Both the position numbers and the translations under genes were made by a program. A DNA stretch of 64,000 nt from Bradyrhizobium sp. CSS354 (GTDB taxonomy: Bacteria > Pseudomonadota > Alphaproteobacteria > Rhizobiales > Xanthobacteraceae), in NCBI RefSeq assembly GCF_029051725.1, contig NZ_JAACFU010000004.1:62001-126000 (forward strand). Direction: 5' to 3'. Below the pieces are notes generated by a model, which was not told where the DNA came from, made no database searches, and saw only the letters and a list, made by a program, of their open reading frames with translations. Below, piece by piece: positions 25,568 to 35,504 of the stretch. How positions within the stretch are numbered: position 1 is the first letter of the stretch; every line of letters starts with the position of its first letter.

Positions 25568-27103
25568 TCAGGCCACCGCCGAGATCGGGCGCGGGCTCAC
25601 GACATATTCGCGCAGCACCTTGTCGTTGGCGTCGACCTCGATCAGCGCAACGTCGTAGGTCCAGAGATCGGCCAGATGCTGGAGCACGCGCTTGGCGTCG
25701 GTCTCGTTGAGCTGCGCGCCCTTGATGACATGATGATGCAGGATCAGCCGCCGGTCGCCGGAGAGATCGACGTCGACCACCTCGATGTTGGCGTCGATGT
25801 AGCCGACATCGTGCTGCCGTGCCAGTTCGCGCCGGACGCGGCGGAAGCCGCGCTCGTCGTGAATGGCGTCGACCCGGATGCCGGCGCGTTCCTCGGGATC
25901 GTCATGCAAGTGGAACATGCGGAGGTGCCGCATCAGCTTCGGACTCAGGAACTGGGCGATAAAACTCTCGTCGCGGTAGTTGGCCCAGACGTCGCGCAGC
26001 ACGCCCATCACGTCGTTCTTGCCGGCGATGTCCGGGAACCACTCGCGGTCCTCGTCTTCCGGCCGGGTGACGATGCGCTCGATGTCCTGCATCATGGCGA
26101 AGCCGAGCGCGTAAGGATTGAAGCCGGAAAAGCGCTGGTCGTCGAATTCGGGCTGGAACACGACATTGGTGTGCGACTGCAGGAATTCGAGGAAATTGCC
26201 GTCGCTGATGCGGCCCTGCTGATGCAGCTTGGTCATGATGCGATAGTGGACGTAGGTCGCCGTCCCCTCGTTCATCACCTTGGTCTGGCTCTGCGGATAG
26301 AAATATTGCGCGATGTGTCGGACGACGCGCAACAGCTCGCGCTGCCAGGGCGCCAGCCGCGGCGCACTCTTCTCGAGGAAATACAGCAGGTTTTCCTGCG
26401 GCAGGCCGAGCAGCTTGCGGCGGCGTTCGATGCTGAGCGCGGACCGGGTCTTGCTCTTTCCCGCCGGCACGGTGCGCCAGAGGTCGTTGAAGACCTCCTC
26501 CTCATGCTGGCGGCGGCGCCCTGCCCGCTTCTCTTCGGCGCGGAGATCGAGCTTCTTCTTGCCGGGATAGCGGTCGATCCCGTGCGACATCAGCGCATGC
26601 GCGGCATCGAGGGTGCGCTCGACCTCGACGCGGCCGTAGCGATCCTCGCATTGCATGACGTAGTTCTTGGCGAAATCCAGATAGTCCAGGATGCCGTCGG
26701 CGTCGGTCCATTGCTTGAACAGATAGTTGTTCTTGAAGAAATGATTGTGGCCGAAGGCGGCGTGCGCGATCACGAGGGTCTGCATCGTCGCCGTGTTCTC
26801 CTCCATCAGGTAGGAGATGCAGGGCGAGGAGTTGATCACGATCTCATAGGCGAGCCCCATCAGGCCCTTGCGGTATGAGGCCTCGTGATACGCAAAGTGC
26901 TTTCCGAACGACCAGTGTTTGTAGAACAGCGGCATGCCGACGGACGAATAGGCGTCCAGCATCTGCTCGGCGGTGATCACCTCGATCTGGTTCGGATAGA
27001 CGTTGAGCCCGAGATCTTTCGTCGCCACCTCCTCGCAGGCATCCGTGATGCGCTGCAAGGTGTGGAAATCCCAATCGGCGCCTTCGAACAAGCGTTCCGT
27101 CAT
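25568..27103 (-). CDS. SpoVR family protein
   Basis: The 511-residue cytoplasmic protein matches the SpoVR/YcgB family: DWDFHTLQRITDACEEVA, VYPNQIEVIT, ASYRKGLMGLAYEIVINSSPCISYLMEENT, AHAAFGHNHFFKNNYLF and LNEGTATYVHYR-type motifs (here VMNEGTATYVHYRIM). Despite the name, it occurs in non-sporulating bacteria together with PrkA and DUF444 proteins. The molecular role is unknown. Its ATG overlaps the stop of the DUF444 gene, so the three genes form one transcript. Confidence 0.93.
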   Translation of the reverse strand: MTERLFEGADWDFHTLQRITDACEEVATKDLGLNVYPNQIEVITAEQMLDAYSSVGMPLFYKHWSFGKHFAYHEASYRKGLMGLAYEIVINSSPCISYLMEENTATMQTLVIAHAAFGHNHFFKNNYLFKQWTDADGILDYLDFAKNYVMQCEDRYGRVEVERTLDAAHALMSHGIDRYPGKKKLDLRAEEKRAGRRRQHEEEVFNDLWRTVPAGKSKTRSALSIERRRKLLGLPQENLLYFLEKSAPRLAPWQRELLRVVRHIAQYFYPQSQTKVMNEGTATYVHYRIMTKLHQQGRISDGNFLEFLQSHTNVVFQPEFDDQRFSGFNPYALGFAMMQDIERIVTRPEDEDREWFPDIAGKNDVMGVLRDVWANYRDESFIAQFLSPKLMRHLRMFHLHDDPEERAGIRVDAIHDERGFRRVRRELARQHDVGYIDANIEVVDVDLSGDRRLILHHHVIKGAQLNETDAKRVLQHLADLWTYDVALIEVDANDKVLREYVVSPRPISAVA

Positions 27104-28383
27104 GGAGCGGCTTTCTCCTGGGCAGTGTCGCGGCGCTGGAACAGATCGTGGAACACCGGAAAAATCTCGCTGCGCTCGCTGACCTTGCGCATCGAGAGCG
27201 GCGCGCCGCTGTTGCGCAGGCGCTCGTAGAGGGTCCAGAGCGAGGAATCGGACAGATCGAAGGCGCTGCCGCCGGACTCGCCGACCTCGAGGTAGGCGAA
27301 GAACTGGCAGACCGGCAGGATCTTGTCGGTCAGCAGCATGCCCGCGAGCTCGCCGTCGGAATAGGAATTGTCGCCGTCGGAGGCCTGCGCGGCGTAGATA
27401 TTCCAGTCCGACGGACTGAAGCGTTCGCGCACGATCTCGTGCATGGCCTGCAGCGCGCTGGAGACCAGCGTGCCGCCGGAAGCCGGGCCGTAGAAGAAGG
27501 TCTGCTCGTCCACCTCCTCGGCGCGATCGGTGTGGCGGATGAAGACGATGTCGACGTGCTTGTAGCGGCGCTTCAGGAACACGTAGAGCAGCATGTAGAA
27601 GCGCTTGGCGAGATCCTTCATGTGCTCGGACATCGAGCCCGACACGTCCATCAGGCAGAACATCACGGCCTGGGCAACGGGCTTGGGCACCGTCTCGAAG
27701 CGGCGATAGCGGATGTCGAGCGGATCGATGAAGGGAATGCGCTTGGACTTCGCCTTCAGTTTTTCGAGCTGGGCCATCAGCAGCAGACGCTCGTCCTCAT
27801 CCGCGCAGGCAGCGATGGCGGATTCCAGCTCTTCGATCTCCTCCTTGCTGGGACGCTTGAGCGCGATACGGCGCGCCATTGCGCGCCGAACCGTCCGGCT
27901 CACCGAGATGTTGGATGGCGAGCCCGACGTGGTGTAGCCGGCGCGCTGGATGCCCTCGCTCTCGGTCTGCGCGATCTTGCGCTTGGCGAGATCGGGAAGT
28001 TCGAGATCATCGAGGAAGAGATCGACGAATTCGTCGCGGCTGAGCACGAAGCGGAAGGCGTCCTCGCTGTCGCCTTCGCCGGGACCGGAATCCTTGGCGC
28101 TGCCCTGGCCGGAGCGCTGGAGATAGTCGCCCTCGATGAACTTCTTGTTCCCGGGCAACACCATGTCGCGCGTTCCGCCGTCGCGGCGGAAACGCGGCTC
28201 GTGCATGCCGTCGAGCGGAATGGTGACCTCGCCACCCTCCAGGACGTCCTTGATGTCGCGTTCCTGCGAGGTCTTCTTGACGGCGCCCTGCACCAGGGAT
28301 TTGGCCCGACGCAAGAACCGCTGCCGGTTCTCGAGACTCTTGCCGCCTGGATTCAGGCGCCTGTCAATAATGTGAATCGGCAC
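27100..28383 (-). CDS. YeaH/YhbH (DUF444) family protein
   Basis: The 427-residue product starts with HIIDRRLNPGGKSLENRQRFLRR, typical of the family, and contains a von Willebrand A-like domain with the metal-site DVSGSMSEHM (about residues 246-255). The genetic partner of PrkA kinase. It begins 13 bp after prkA. Confidence 0.93.
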   Translation of the reverse strand: MPIHIIDRRLNPGGKSLENRQRFLRRAKSLVQGAVKKTSQERDIKDVLEGGEVTIPLDGMHEPRFRRDGGTRDMVLPGNKKFIEGDYLQRSGQGSAKDSGPGEGDSEDAFRFVLSRDEFVDLFLDDLELPDLAKRKIAQTESEGIQRAGYTTSGSPSNISVSRTVRRAMARRIALKRPSKEEIEELESAIAACADEDERLLLMAQLEKLKAKSKRIPFIDPLDIRYRRFETVPKPVAQAVMFCLMDVSGSMSEHMKDLAKRFYMLLYVFLKRRYKHVDIVFIRHTDRAEEVDEQTFFYGPASGGTLVSSALQAMHEIVRERFSPSDWNIYAAQASDGDNSYSDGELAGMLLTDKILPVCQFFAYLEVGESGGSAFDLSDSSLWTLYERLRNSGAPLSMRKVSERSEIFPVFHDLFQRRDTAQEKAAP

Positions 28384-28396
28384 TTTTCCATCCGCC

Positions 28397-30340
28397 TCAA
28401 CCGGCCTGCTTCACGCGCATGTACCATTCGACGAGCCGGCGAACCTGACGCTCGGTGTAGCCGCGCTCCACCATGCGTGCGACGAACTCGCCGTGCTTCT
28501 TCTCCGTCTCGCCGTCCTTCTTCGACCCGAAGGAGATGACCGGAAGCAGGTCCTCGACCTGGGAGAATATCCGCTTTTCGATCACATCGCGAATCTTCTC
28601 GTAGGAGATCCAGGTCGGATTCTTGCCCCCGTTCTGGGCGCGCGACCGTAACGAGAATTTGACCACCTCGTTGCGGAAATCCTTCGGGTTGGCGATGCCC
28701 GCCGGCTTCTCGATCTTGGTCAATTCCTGGTTCAAGAGTTCGCGATCAAGCAGCTGGCCGGTGTCGGCATCCTTGAAATCCTGGTCCTCGATCCAGGCGT
28801 CGGCGTAGTCGACGTAGCGGTCGAACAGGTTCTGGCCGTAATCCGAGTAGGATTCGAGATAAGCCTTCTGGATCTCGTTGCCGATGAACTCGGCATAACG
28901 CGGTGCAAGGTCGGCCTTGATGAATTCGAGGTAGCGCTTCTCGATTTCCTCGGGCAGCTGCTCGCGCTTGATCGATTGCTCCAGCGCGTACATCAGATGC
29001 ACGGCGTCGGCGGCGACTTCCTGCGGATCATGGTTGAAGGTCGCAGCCAGGATCTTGAAGGCAAAGCGGGTGGAAACACCGTCCATGCCCTCGTCGACGC
29101 CGGCGGCATCGCGATATTCCTGGACGCTGCGCGCCTTCGGATCGGTCTCCTTCAGGCTCTCGCCGTCGTAAACCCTCATCTTGGCGTAGGTCGTGGAATT
29201 TTCGTGCTTGCGCAGGCGCGACATCACCGAGAACCGCGCCAATGTCTCCAGCGTCGCGGGCGCGCAAGGCGCGGCCGCGAGCTCGGAGCCCTGGATCAGC
29301 TTCTCGTAGATCTTCTGCTCTTCCGTGATCCGCAGGCAATAAGGCACCTTGATCACGCAGATGCGGTCGATGAAGGCCTCGTTGTTCTTGTTGGCCTTGA
29401 AGCTCGACCACTCGGCCTCGTTGGAGTGCGCGAGGATGACGCCGGTGAACGGGATCGCGCCGATATTCTCGGTGCCGATGTAGTTGCCTTCCTGCGTCGC
29501 GGTGAGCAGCGGATGCAGCATCTTGATTGGCGCCTTGAACATCTCGACGAACTCGAGCACGCCCTGGTTGGCGCGATTAAGGCCGCCGGAATAGCTGTAG
29601 GCGTCGGGATCGTTCTGCGCGTAGGTTTCGAGCTTGCGGATGTCGACCTTGCCGACCAGCGAGGAGATGTCCTGGTTGTTCTCGTCACCCGGCTCGGTCT
29701 TGGCGATCCCGATCTGGCGCAACCGCGACGGCTGGATCTTTGCGACCCGAAACTGGGAAATGTCGCCGCCGAAGGCTTCCAGCCGCTTGTAGCACCACGG
29801 GCTCATCAGGCCGGTGAGACGGCGGCGCGGAATGCCGTATTTCTCTTCCAGCATCGGGCCGAGCTGATCCGGATCGAACAGGCTGAGCGGGCTTTCGAAC
29901 ACGGGCGAGAGCTCGTCGCCGGCCTTGAGCACGTAGATTGGATGCACTTCCATCAGCGACTTGAGCCGTTCGGCGAGTGAGGACTTGCCGCCGCCGACCG
30001 GACCGAGCAGATATAGGATCTGCTTGCGCTCTTCGAGGCCCTGCGCCGCGTGACGGAAGAAACCGACGATGCGCTCGATGGTTTCTTCCATGCCGTAGAA
30101 GCCGGCGAAGGCCGGATAGGTGCGGATCGTGCGGTTCAAAAAAATACGGCCAAGGCGTGGGTCCTTGGCCGTGTCAATCGTCTGGGGCTCACCGATCGCT
30201 GCTAGCAGTCGTTCGGCCGCGTTCGCGTATTTCATGGGATCGCTTCGACACGATTCCAGATATTCCGCCATCGACATGTCGTGTTGGCTTCTCGCCTCGA
30301 ACGACTTAGCGAAAGCGTTGAATAGAGAATCGTTATACAT
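28397..30340 (-). CDS. prkA: PrkA family serine protein kinase
   Basis: The 647-residue product is an AAA+ domain kinase of the PrkA/YeaG family. The Walker A is GPVGGGKSSL (about residues 114-123), preceded by GMEETIERIVGFFRHAAQG. The C-terminal PrkA domain contains YAKMRVYDGESLKETDPKA and WISYEKIRDVIEKRI. YeaG-type kinases act in starvation and stress responses. First gene of prkA-DUF444-spoVR, with a consensus EcfG promoter 35 bp upstream. Confidence 0.95.
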   Translation of the reverse strand: MYNDSLFNAFAKSFEARSQHDMSMAEYLESCRSDPMKYANAAERLLAAIGEPQTIDTAKDPRLGRIFLNRTIRTYPAFAGFYGMEETIERIVGFFRHAAQGLEERKQILYLLGPVGGGKSSLAERLKSLMEVHPIYVLKAGDELSPVFESPLSLFDPDQLGPMLEEKYGIPRRRLTGLMSPWCYKRLEAFGGDISQFRVAKIQPSRLRQIGIAKTEPGDENNQDISSLVGKVDIRKLETYAQNDPDAYSYSGGLNRANQGVLEFVEMFKAPIKMLHPLLTATQEGNYIGTENIGAIPFTGVILAHSNEAEWSSFKANKNNEAFIDRICVIKVPYCLRITEEQKIYEKLIQGSELAAAPCAPATLETLARFSVMSRLRKHENSTTYAKMRVYDGESLKETDPKARSVQEYRDAAGVDEGMDGVSTRFAFKILAATFNHDPQEVAADAVHLMYALEQSIKREQLPEEIEKRYLEFIKADLAPRYAEFIGNEIQKAYLESYSDYGQNLFDRYVDYADAWIEDQDFKDADTGQLLDRELLNQELTKIEKPAGIANPKDFRNEVVKFSLRSRAQNGGKNPTWISYEKIRDVIEKRIFSQVEDLLPVISFGSKKDGETEKKHGEFVARMVERGYTERQVRRLVEWYMRVKQAG

Positions 30341-30639
30341 GATCCCTCTCCGCGTGAGTTCCGCTACACAATTGAACGAAAGCAGCGACCGGACCGTTCC
30401 TTAGCGCCACTCTCGAATCAGCGTGAGCACATGACGATCATTCGACACCCGGGCGCCTTCTCGGCGCAACGCACAACGTAGGCACAGGGTGAGTTACGAA
30501 CAGGCACCTGCCTGATATTTGAGCGAATCTTTGTCTATATTGGCTCATTTCCAGAAAATGTCACTCGCTCGCAACATCCGGGCATTACCGGGGATGCGTT
30601 CATCCGGCGCTGCATCATAGCCGTCTGCGAACGGCGATC
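30341..30639. other. Gene-free interval downstream of the STM3941-like gene, upstream of prkA
   Basis: Nearly 300 bp without a gene. The left edge carries the EcfG-type promoter for prkA (30375-30400). The rest, about 30410-30630, shows no structure I can name. Confidence 0.5.
30375..30400 (-). promoter_or_regulatory. EcfG general-stress promoter of prkA operon
   Basis: On the minus strand GGAAC (30400-30396), a 17-bp spacer and CGTT (30378-30375) match the EcfG consensus GGAAC-N16/17-CGTT exactly. The -10 lies 35 bp before the prkA ATG. Confidence 0.85.
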
Positions 30640-31269
30640 TTATGACGCTTGTACGGCGAAGCCTTGGGTGCCGCGTTCATCTTCCTGCTGCAATGCGGTG
30701 CGTGGACCGCTGGCGGCGTGACAGTCGCGGCAAGCGCGCAGCAGTGTATCAAAATCGGTCGCCAGGCCCTCCGACCGGATGACGATGCGGTCGTCCCTCA
30801 CGCAGCGGGCCAAGCCGCGGATGCTGCTGAGCTGCCGCTGCAGAGCCGGCGTCGGGGCCAGCACGATCACCTTGCGCCCGCGGCGTTCTTCAGCCGAAAT
30901 CTCCGCGATCGAGTCCCACAGCAGAAATTCATTGCCGATGCGGAGATCGCGAATGCCGTAGGGGGTGACGATCACCACCGATCCCCGTTCGGCGGGGAGC
31001 ACCCAGATCAGCCCACCGGTCATCAGGGCGAACACCACCACGCCGGCATAGCCGAGCATCGTGTCGTAATGGCCAAAAGCATTCCACCAGCCCAAGGCGA
31101 GCGTTGCGCTGAGCAGCGTCATGGCGAAGCCCGTTACGACCAGCAGCCGCAGTCGGGTCGTACATGGACCGATTTCGAGATCGTGGGACGCATCGACGCA
31201 TCCGGTCGACGTGACCGATCGGGGTCTGTCCGTGACAGCGAGCGCCGGACGGTCATGATGTGCTTGCAT
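30640..31269 (-). CDS. STM3941-like membrane protein
   Basis: About 209 residues from the ATG at 31269, which has GGGGGAAGG just upstream; GTG at 31305 and ATG at 31290 are alternatives. Two hydrophobic segments (about residues 38-60 and 71-90) are followed by a PH-like cytoplasmic domain (VIVTPYGIRDLRIGNEFLLWDSIAEI), as in the STM3941 family of short membrane proteins. Two cysteines lie in LRACRDCHAA near the C-terminus. Function unknown. Confidence 0.7.
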   Translation of the reverse strand: MQAHHDRPALAVTDRPRSVTSTGCVDASHDLEIGPCTTRLRLLVVTGFAMTLLSATLALGWWNAFGHYDTMLGYAGVVVFALMTGGLIWVLPAERGSVVIVTPYGIRDLRIGNEFLLWDSIAEISAEERRGRKVIVLAPTPALQRQLSSIRGLARCVRDDRIVIRSEGLATDFDTLLRACRDCHAASGPRTALQQEDERGTQGFAVQAS

Positions 31270-31598
31270 GCCTTCCCCCAGCATGGCCATTCGCGACCGA
31301 GCCACAATGCATCAGGCGGACCGGAATCCGCTGATGAGTACTCCGCGCAGCCGCTAGCGGCGAGGCGAGGCTGCTGACGTTACACAACGAGGCCCGGCCG
31401 ATTCCTCACGGCCAACAACCCTTTACGCAACTTGCGCCACCTCTACGCCGATCGCCATGATCGCGACGGAGTTACACTGGAGGATATGACGCCCATACCC
31501 TTGATTGGTTCCCTCAAGGAAGCATGTAAGCTAGAGGATAGCGCGTCAGGACCGGCGCGGAAACCCCTCGCCCGCAGGCTTGGAGATAAATTAGCATC
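31270..31598. other. Gene-free interval between divergent genes
   Basis: About 330 bp that must carry the promoter of the pentose-phosphate operon. No EcfG box (GGAAC-N16/17-GTT) and no other recognised operator was found. Confidence 0.5.
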
Positions 31599-34448
31599 AT
31601 GAATCCCGTCAAAGAACTGGAAAAGCACGGACAAGCCGTCTGGCTGGACTTCCTGGCCCGTGGCTTCATCGCCAAGGGCGACCTGAAGCGGCTGATCGAC
31701 ACCGACGGCGTCAAGGGCATCACCTCCAACCCCTCGATCTTCGAGAAAGCGATCGGCAGCTCCGACGAGTACGACGCGCCGATCGGCAAGGCGTTGAAGC
31801 GCGGCGACCGGTCGGTCGCCGACCTGTTCGAGGCCGTCGCGGTCGAGGACATCCAGAACGCCGCCGACGTGCTGCGCCCGGTCTACGACCGCCTCAAGGG
31901 CGGCGACGGCTATGTCAGCCTGGAAGTCTCGCCCTATCTGGCGATGGACACCAGCGGCACGGTCACCGAGGCGCGGCGGCTCTGGAAGGACGTCAATCGC
32001 AAGAACCTGATGGTGAAGGTGCCGGCAACGCCGGAGGGCCTGCCGGCAATCGAGACCCTGATCGGCGACGGCATCAGCATCAACATCACGCTGTTGTTCT
32101 CCAGGGACGTCTATCTGCAGGTCGCCGAGGCCTATCTCGCCGGTCTGGAGAAATACGTCGCAGGTGGCGGCGACCCCTCGCACGTGGCGAGCGTGGCGAG
32201 CTTCTTCGTCAGCCGTATCGACTCGGTGGTCGACAAGCAGCTCGACGACAAGATCGCCCGCGCCAACGATCCGAGCGAAAAGGAACGGCTCGCTGCGCTG
32301 AAAGGCAAGGTCGCGATCGCCAATGCGAAGGTCGCCTACCAGGATTACAAGCGGCTTTTCTCGGGTCCCCGCTGGGACAAGCTCGCGGCCAAAGGCGCCA
32401 AACCGCAGCGCATGCTGTGGGCCTCGACCGGCACCAAAAACAAGGACTACAGCGACGTCCTCTATGTCGAGGAATTGATCGGTCCCGACACCATCAACAC
32501 CGTGCCGCCGGCGACACTGGATGCGTTCCGCGACCACGGCACGCCGCGCGACAGCCTGGAAGAGAATGTCGACGACGCCAGGCGCGTGCTGGAAGAACTG
32601 GAGCGCTCCGGCGTCTCGCTCGACGCCATCACCGAGGAGCTCGTCAAGGACGGCGTCAGGCAGTTTGCCGATGCCGCCGACAAGCTCTATGGCGCGGTCG
32701 CCCACAAGCGCGCCACCGTGCTCGGGCCCGCGATCGACCGCCAGCTGCTCTCGCTCGGCGACGGTCTCGGCAAGGCCGTGGCCAAGAGCACCGAGGAATG
32801 GCGTGCGTCGGCAAAGATCCGCCGGCTGTGGCAACGCGACAAATCGGTCTGGACCGGCACCGACGAGGACAAATGGCTCGGCTGGCTCGACAGCGCCGCC
32901 AAGGCCGACGTCGCCGACTATGAGGATTATGCCAGCCGCGTGAAAGGCCAGAAATTTTCCGACGCCGTCGTGCTCGGCATGGGCGGGTCAAGCCTCGGGC
33001 CGGAGGTGCTGGCCGAGACCTTCGGCAAGAAGCCCGGGTTCCCGAAGCTGCACGTGCTGGATTCCACCGATCCGGCGCAGGTGCGGGCAATGGAGGCCAG
33101 GATCGACATCGCCAACACCGTGTTCATCGTCTCCAGCAAATCCGGCGGCACCACCGAACCGAATGCGATGAAGGATTATTTCCACGAGCGCGTCGCGCAG
33201 GCGGTCGGGCCGAAGGTCAAGACCGGCCATCGCTTCATTGCGGTCACCGATCCCGGATCGTCGCTGGAAAAGGCGGCGAAGACGCTGAACTATGCGCGCA
33301 TCTTCCACGGCGAGCCCTCCATCGGTGGACGCTACTCGGTGCTCTCGCCGTTCGGCCTGGTGCCGGCGGCAACCGCGGGCATCGATATCAAGACCTTCGT
33401 CAAGCATGCGCTTGCGATGGCCCGCTCCTGCGGACCGGACGTGCCGCCAGCCGAGAACCCCGGCGTGCAGCTCGGCCTTGCCATGGGCCATGCAGCCCTC
33501 GAAGGCCGCGACAAGGTGACGATCCTGTCGTCGAAGAAGATCGCCGATTTCGGCGCCTGGGCCGAGCAGCTCATCGCGGAATCGACCGGCAAGGACGGCA
33601 AGGGCCTGATCCCGATCGACGGCGAGCCGCTGGGCGAGCCCGCGGTCTACGGCAATGACCGGCTCTTCATCGACATCCGTATCGAGGGCGAAGCGGACGC
33701 CGCCCATGACTCACAGCTTGCTGCGATCGAAGCGGCCGGCCATCCCGTCGTGCGCATCGTGATGAAGTCGATCGACCATCTCGGCCAGGAGTTCTTCCGC
33801 TTCGAAATGGCAACGGCGGTGGCGGGCAGCATCCTCGGCATCAACCCGTTCGACCAGCCGGACGTGGAAGCGGCCAAGATGAAGACCCGGGAGCTCACGG
33901 CGTCGTTCGAGAAGACCGGCTCGCTGCCGGCCGAACGGCCGGTGGTCAGCACCACCGAGGCTGATCTCTACACCGACGAGACCAATGCCGCGGCCCTACG
34001 CGCCGCCGGCGCCAACGGCGACCTCACCTCATGGCTGAAAGCGCATCTGTCGCGCTCCAACCATGGCGATTACGTCGCCCTGCTCGGCTACATCGCCCGC
34101 GACAAGGCGACGATCGACGCACTCCAGGCCATGCGGCTCGAAGTCCGCGAGAAGCGACATGTCGCAACCTGCGCCGAGTTCGGACCGCGCTTCCTGCACT
34201 CGACAGGACAGGCCTACAAGGGCGGCCCCGACAGCGGCGTGTTCCTCCAGATCACTGCCGACGATGCCAAGGACTTGCCGGTGCCGGGTCAGAAGGCCAG
34301 CTTCGGCGTCATCAAGGCCGCGCAGGCGCGCGGCGACTTCGACGTGCTCACCGAGCGCGGCCGGCGCGCGCTGCGGGTCCACCTGAAGGGCGGGCTCAAG
34401 AAGGGTCTCGCGGCGCTCAATGCGGCGCTCAACGACGCACTGAACTAA
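31599..34448 (+). CDS. tal-pgi: Bifunctional transaldolase/glucose-6-phosphate isomerase
   Basis: The 949-residue fusion joins two enzymes. Residues 1 to about 370 are transaldolase: [13 protein letters not shown], Schiff-base Lys140 in [13 protein letters not shown], and [12 protein letters not shown]. Residues about 390-949 are phosphoglucose isomerase: [29 protein letters not shown] and a long C-terminal part. It links the non-oxidative pentose-phosphate pathway to fructose/glucose 6-phosphate exchange in the cytoplasm. The fusion is known from some alphaproteobacteria and cyanobacteria. First gene of an operon with gnd, zwf, pgl and gluconokinase. Confidence 0.95.
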   Translation: MNPVKELEKHGQAVWLDFLARGFIAKGDLKRLIDTDGVKGITSNPSIFEKAIGSSDEYDAPIGKALKRGDRSVADLFEAVAVEDIQNAADVLRPVYDRLKGGDGYVSLEVSPYLAMDTSGTVTEARRLWKDVNRKNLMVKVPATPEGLPAIETLIGDGISINITLLFSRDVYLQVAEAYLAGLEKYVAGGGDPSHVASVASFFVSRIDSVVDKQLDDKIARANDPSEKERLAALKGKVAIANAKVAYQDYKRLFSGPRWDKLAAKGAKPQRMLWASTGTKNKDYSDVLYVEELIGPDTINTVPPATLDAFRDHGTPRDSLEENVDDARRVLEELERSGVSLDAITEELVKDGVRQFADAADKLYGAVAHKRATVLGPAIDRQLLSLGDGLGKAVAKSTEEWRASAKIRRLWQRDKSVWTGTDEDKWLGWLDSAAKADVADYEDYASRVKGQKFSDAVVLGMGGSSLGPEVLAETFGKKPGFPKLHVLDSTDPAQVRAMEARIDIANTVFIVSSKSGGTTEPNAMKDYFHERVAQAVGPKVKTGHRFIAVTDPGSSLEKAAKTLNYARIFHGEPSIGGRYSVLSPFGLVPAATAGIDIKTFVKHALAMARSCGPDVPPAENPGVQLGLAMGHAALEGRDKVTILSSKKIADFGAWAEQLIAESTGKDGKGLIPIDGEPLGEPAVYGNDRLFIDIRIEGEADAAHDSQLAAIEAAGHPVVRIVMKSIDHLGQEFFRFEMATAVAGSILGINPFDQPDVEAAKMKTRELTASFEKTGSLPAERPVVSTTEADLYTDETNAAALRAAGANGDLTSWLKAHLSRSNHGDYVALLGYIARDKATIDALQAMRLEVREKRHVATCAEFGPRFLHSTGQAYKGGPDSGVFLQITADDAKDLPVPGQKASFGVIKAAQARGDFDVLTERGRRALRVHLKGGLKKGLAALNAALNDALN

Positions 34449-34461
34449 GGGAATTTCTCAA

Positions 34462-35460
34462 ATGCAACTCGGCATGATCGGCCTCGGCCGGATGGGCGGC
34501 AACATCGTTCGCCGGCTGATGCGCCAGGGACATTCGACCGTGGTCTACGACAAGGACGCCAAGGCCGTCGCGGGCCTTGCCGCAGACGGCGCTGTCGGGT
34601 CGGCGACGCTCGAAGAGTTCATTGCGAAACTGGAGCGGCCGCGCACGGCCTGGGTGATGCTGCCGGCCGGCCACATCACCGAGACCACGATCAACACGAT
34701 CGCGGGCGCGATGCAGGACGGCGACGTCATCATCGACGGCGGCAACACGTTCTGGCAGGACGACGTGCGCCGCGGCAAGGCGCTGAAGGAGCGCGGCATC
34801 CACTATGTCGACGTCGGCACCTCCGGCGGAGTCTGGGGCCTCGACCGTGGCTATTGCATGATGATCGGCGGCGAGAAACAGGTGGTCGATCGGCTCGATC
34901 CGATCTTCGCCGCGCTCGCGCCCGGCGCCGGCGACATTCCACGCACGGAGGGACGTGAGGGGCGCGATCCCCGCATCGAACAGGGCTACATCCATGCCGG
35001 CCCTGTCGGCGCCGGTCATTTCGTCAAGATGATCCACAACGGCATCGAATACGGCCTGATGCAGGCCTACGCCGAAGGTTTTGATATCCTCAAGAACGCC
35101 AACATCGACGCCTTGCCGGCGGATCATCGTTACGATTTCGATCTCGCCGATATCGCCGAAGTGTGGCGGCGCGGCAGCGTGATCCCGTCCTGGCTGCTCG
35201 ACCTCACCTCGACCGCACTCGCCGACAGCCCGGCGTTGACGGAATACTCCGGCTTCGTCGAGGATTCCGGCGAAGGCCGCTGGACCGTGAACGCCGCAAT
35301 CGACGAGGCCGTGCCGGCCGAAGTCCTGACCGCGGCGCTGTTCGCACGTTTCCGTTCCCGCAAGGAACACACCTTCGCCGAGAAAATTCTCTCAGCGATG
35401 CGAGCCGGCTTCGGCGGCCATAAGGAGCCGAAGCAGTCGGCTGCTTCGAAGCCCAAATAG
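34462..35460 (+). CDS. gnd: 6-phosphogluconate dehydrogenase, decarboxylating, short type
   Basis: The 332-residue enzyme is the short GndA/YqeC-like form, oxidising 6-phosphogluconate to ribulose 5-phosphate and CO2. The dinucleotide site is GLGRMG (7-12). The catalytic block is Lys189-x3-Asn193 in [12 protein letters not shown]. The acidic Asp30 after the second strand (VVYDKDAKA), where NADP enzymes have an NRT-type loop, suggests preference for NAD+; that is inference. It begins 13 bp after tal-pgi. Confidence 0.93.
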   Translation: MQLGMIGLGRMGGNIVRRLMRQGHSTVVYDKDAKAVAGLAADGAVGSATLEEFIAKLERPRTAWVMLPAGHITETTINTIAGAMQDGDVIIDGGNTFWQDDVRRGKALKERGIHYVDVGTSGGVWGLDRGYCMMIGGEKQVVDRLDPIFAALAPGAGDIPRTEGREGRDPRIEQGYIHAGPVGAGHFVKMIHNGIEYGLMQAYAEGFDILKNANIDALPADHRYDFDLADIAEVWRRGSVIPSWLLDLTSTALADSPALTEYSGFVEDSGEGRWTVNAAIDEAVPAEVLTAALFARFRSRKEHTFAEKILSAMRAGFGGHKEPKQSAASKPK

Positions 35461-35504
35461 CTCGAAGCTGAAGTAGAACGTAATCAAGCGAAGGCCAACA
35501 GTTC

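Noticed and set aside
25352..26878. 508-codon open frame antisense to spoVR
   Set aside because: Composition-driven shadow; the SpoVR family match is on the minus strand.
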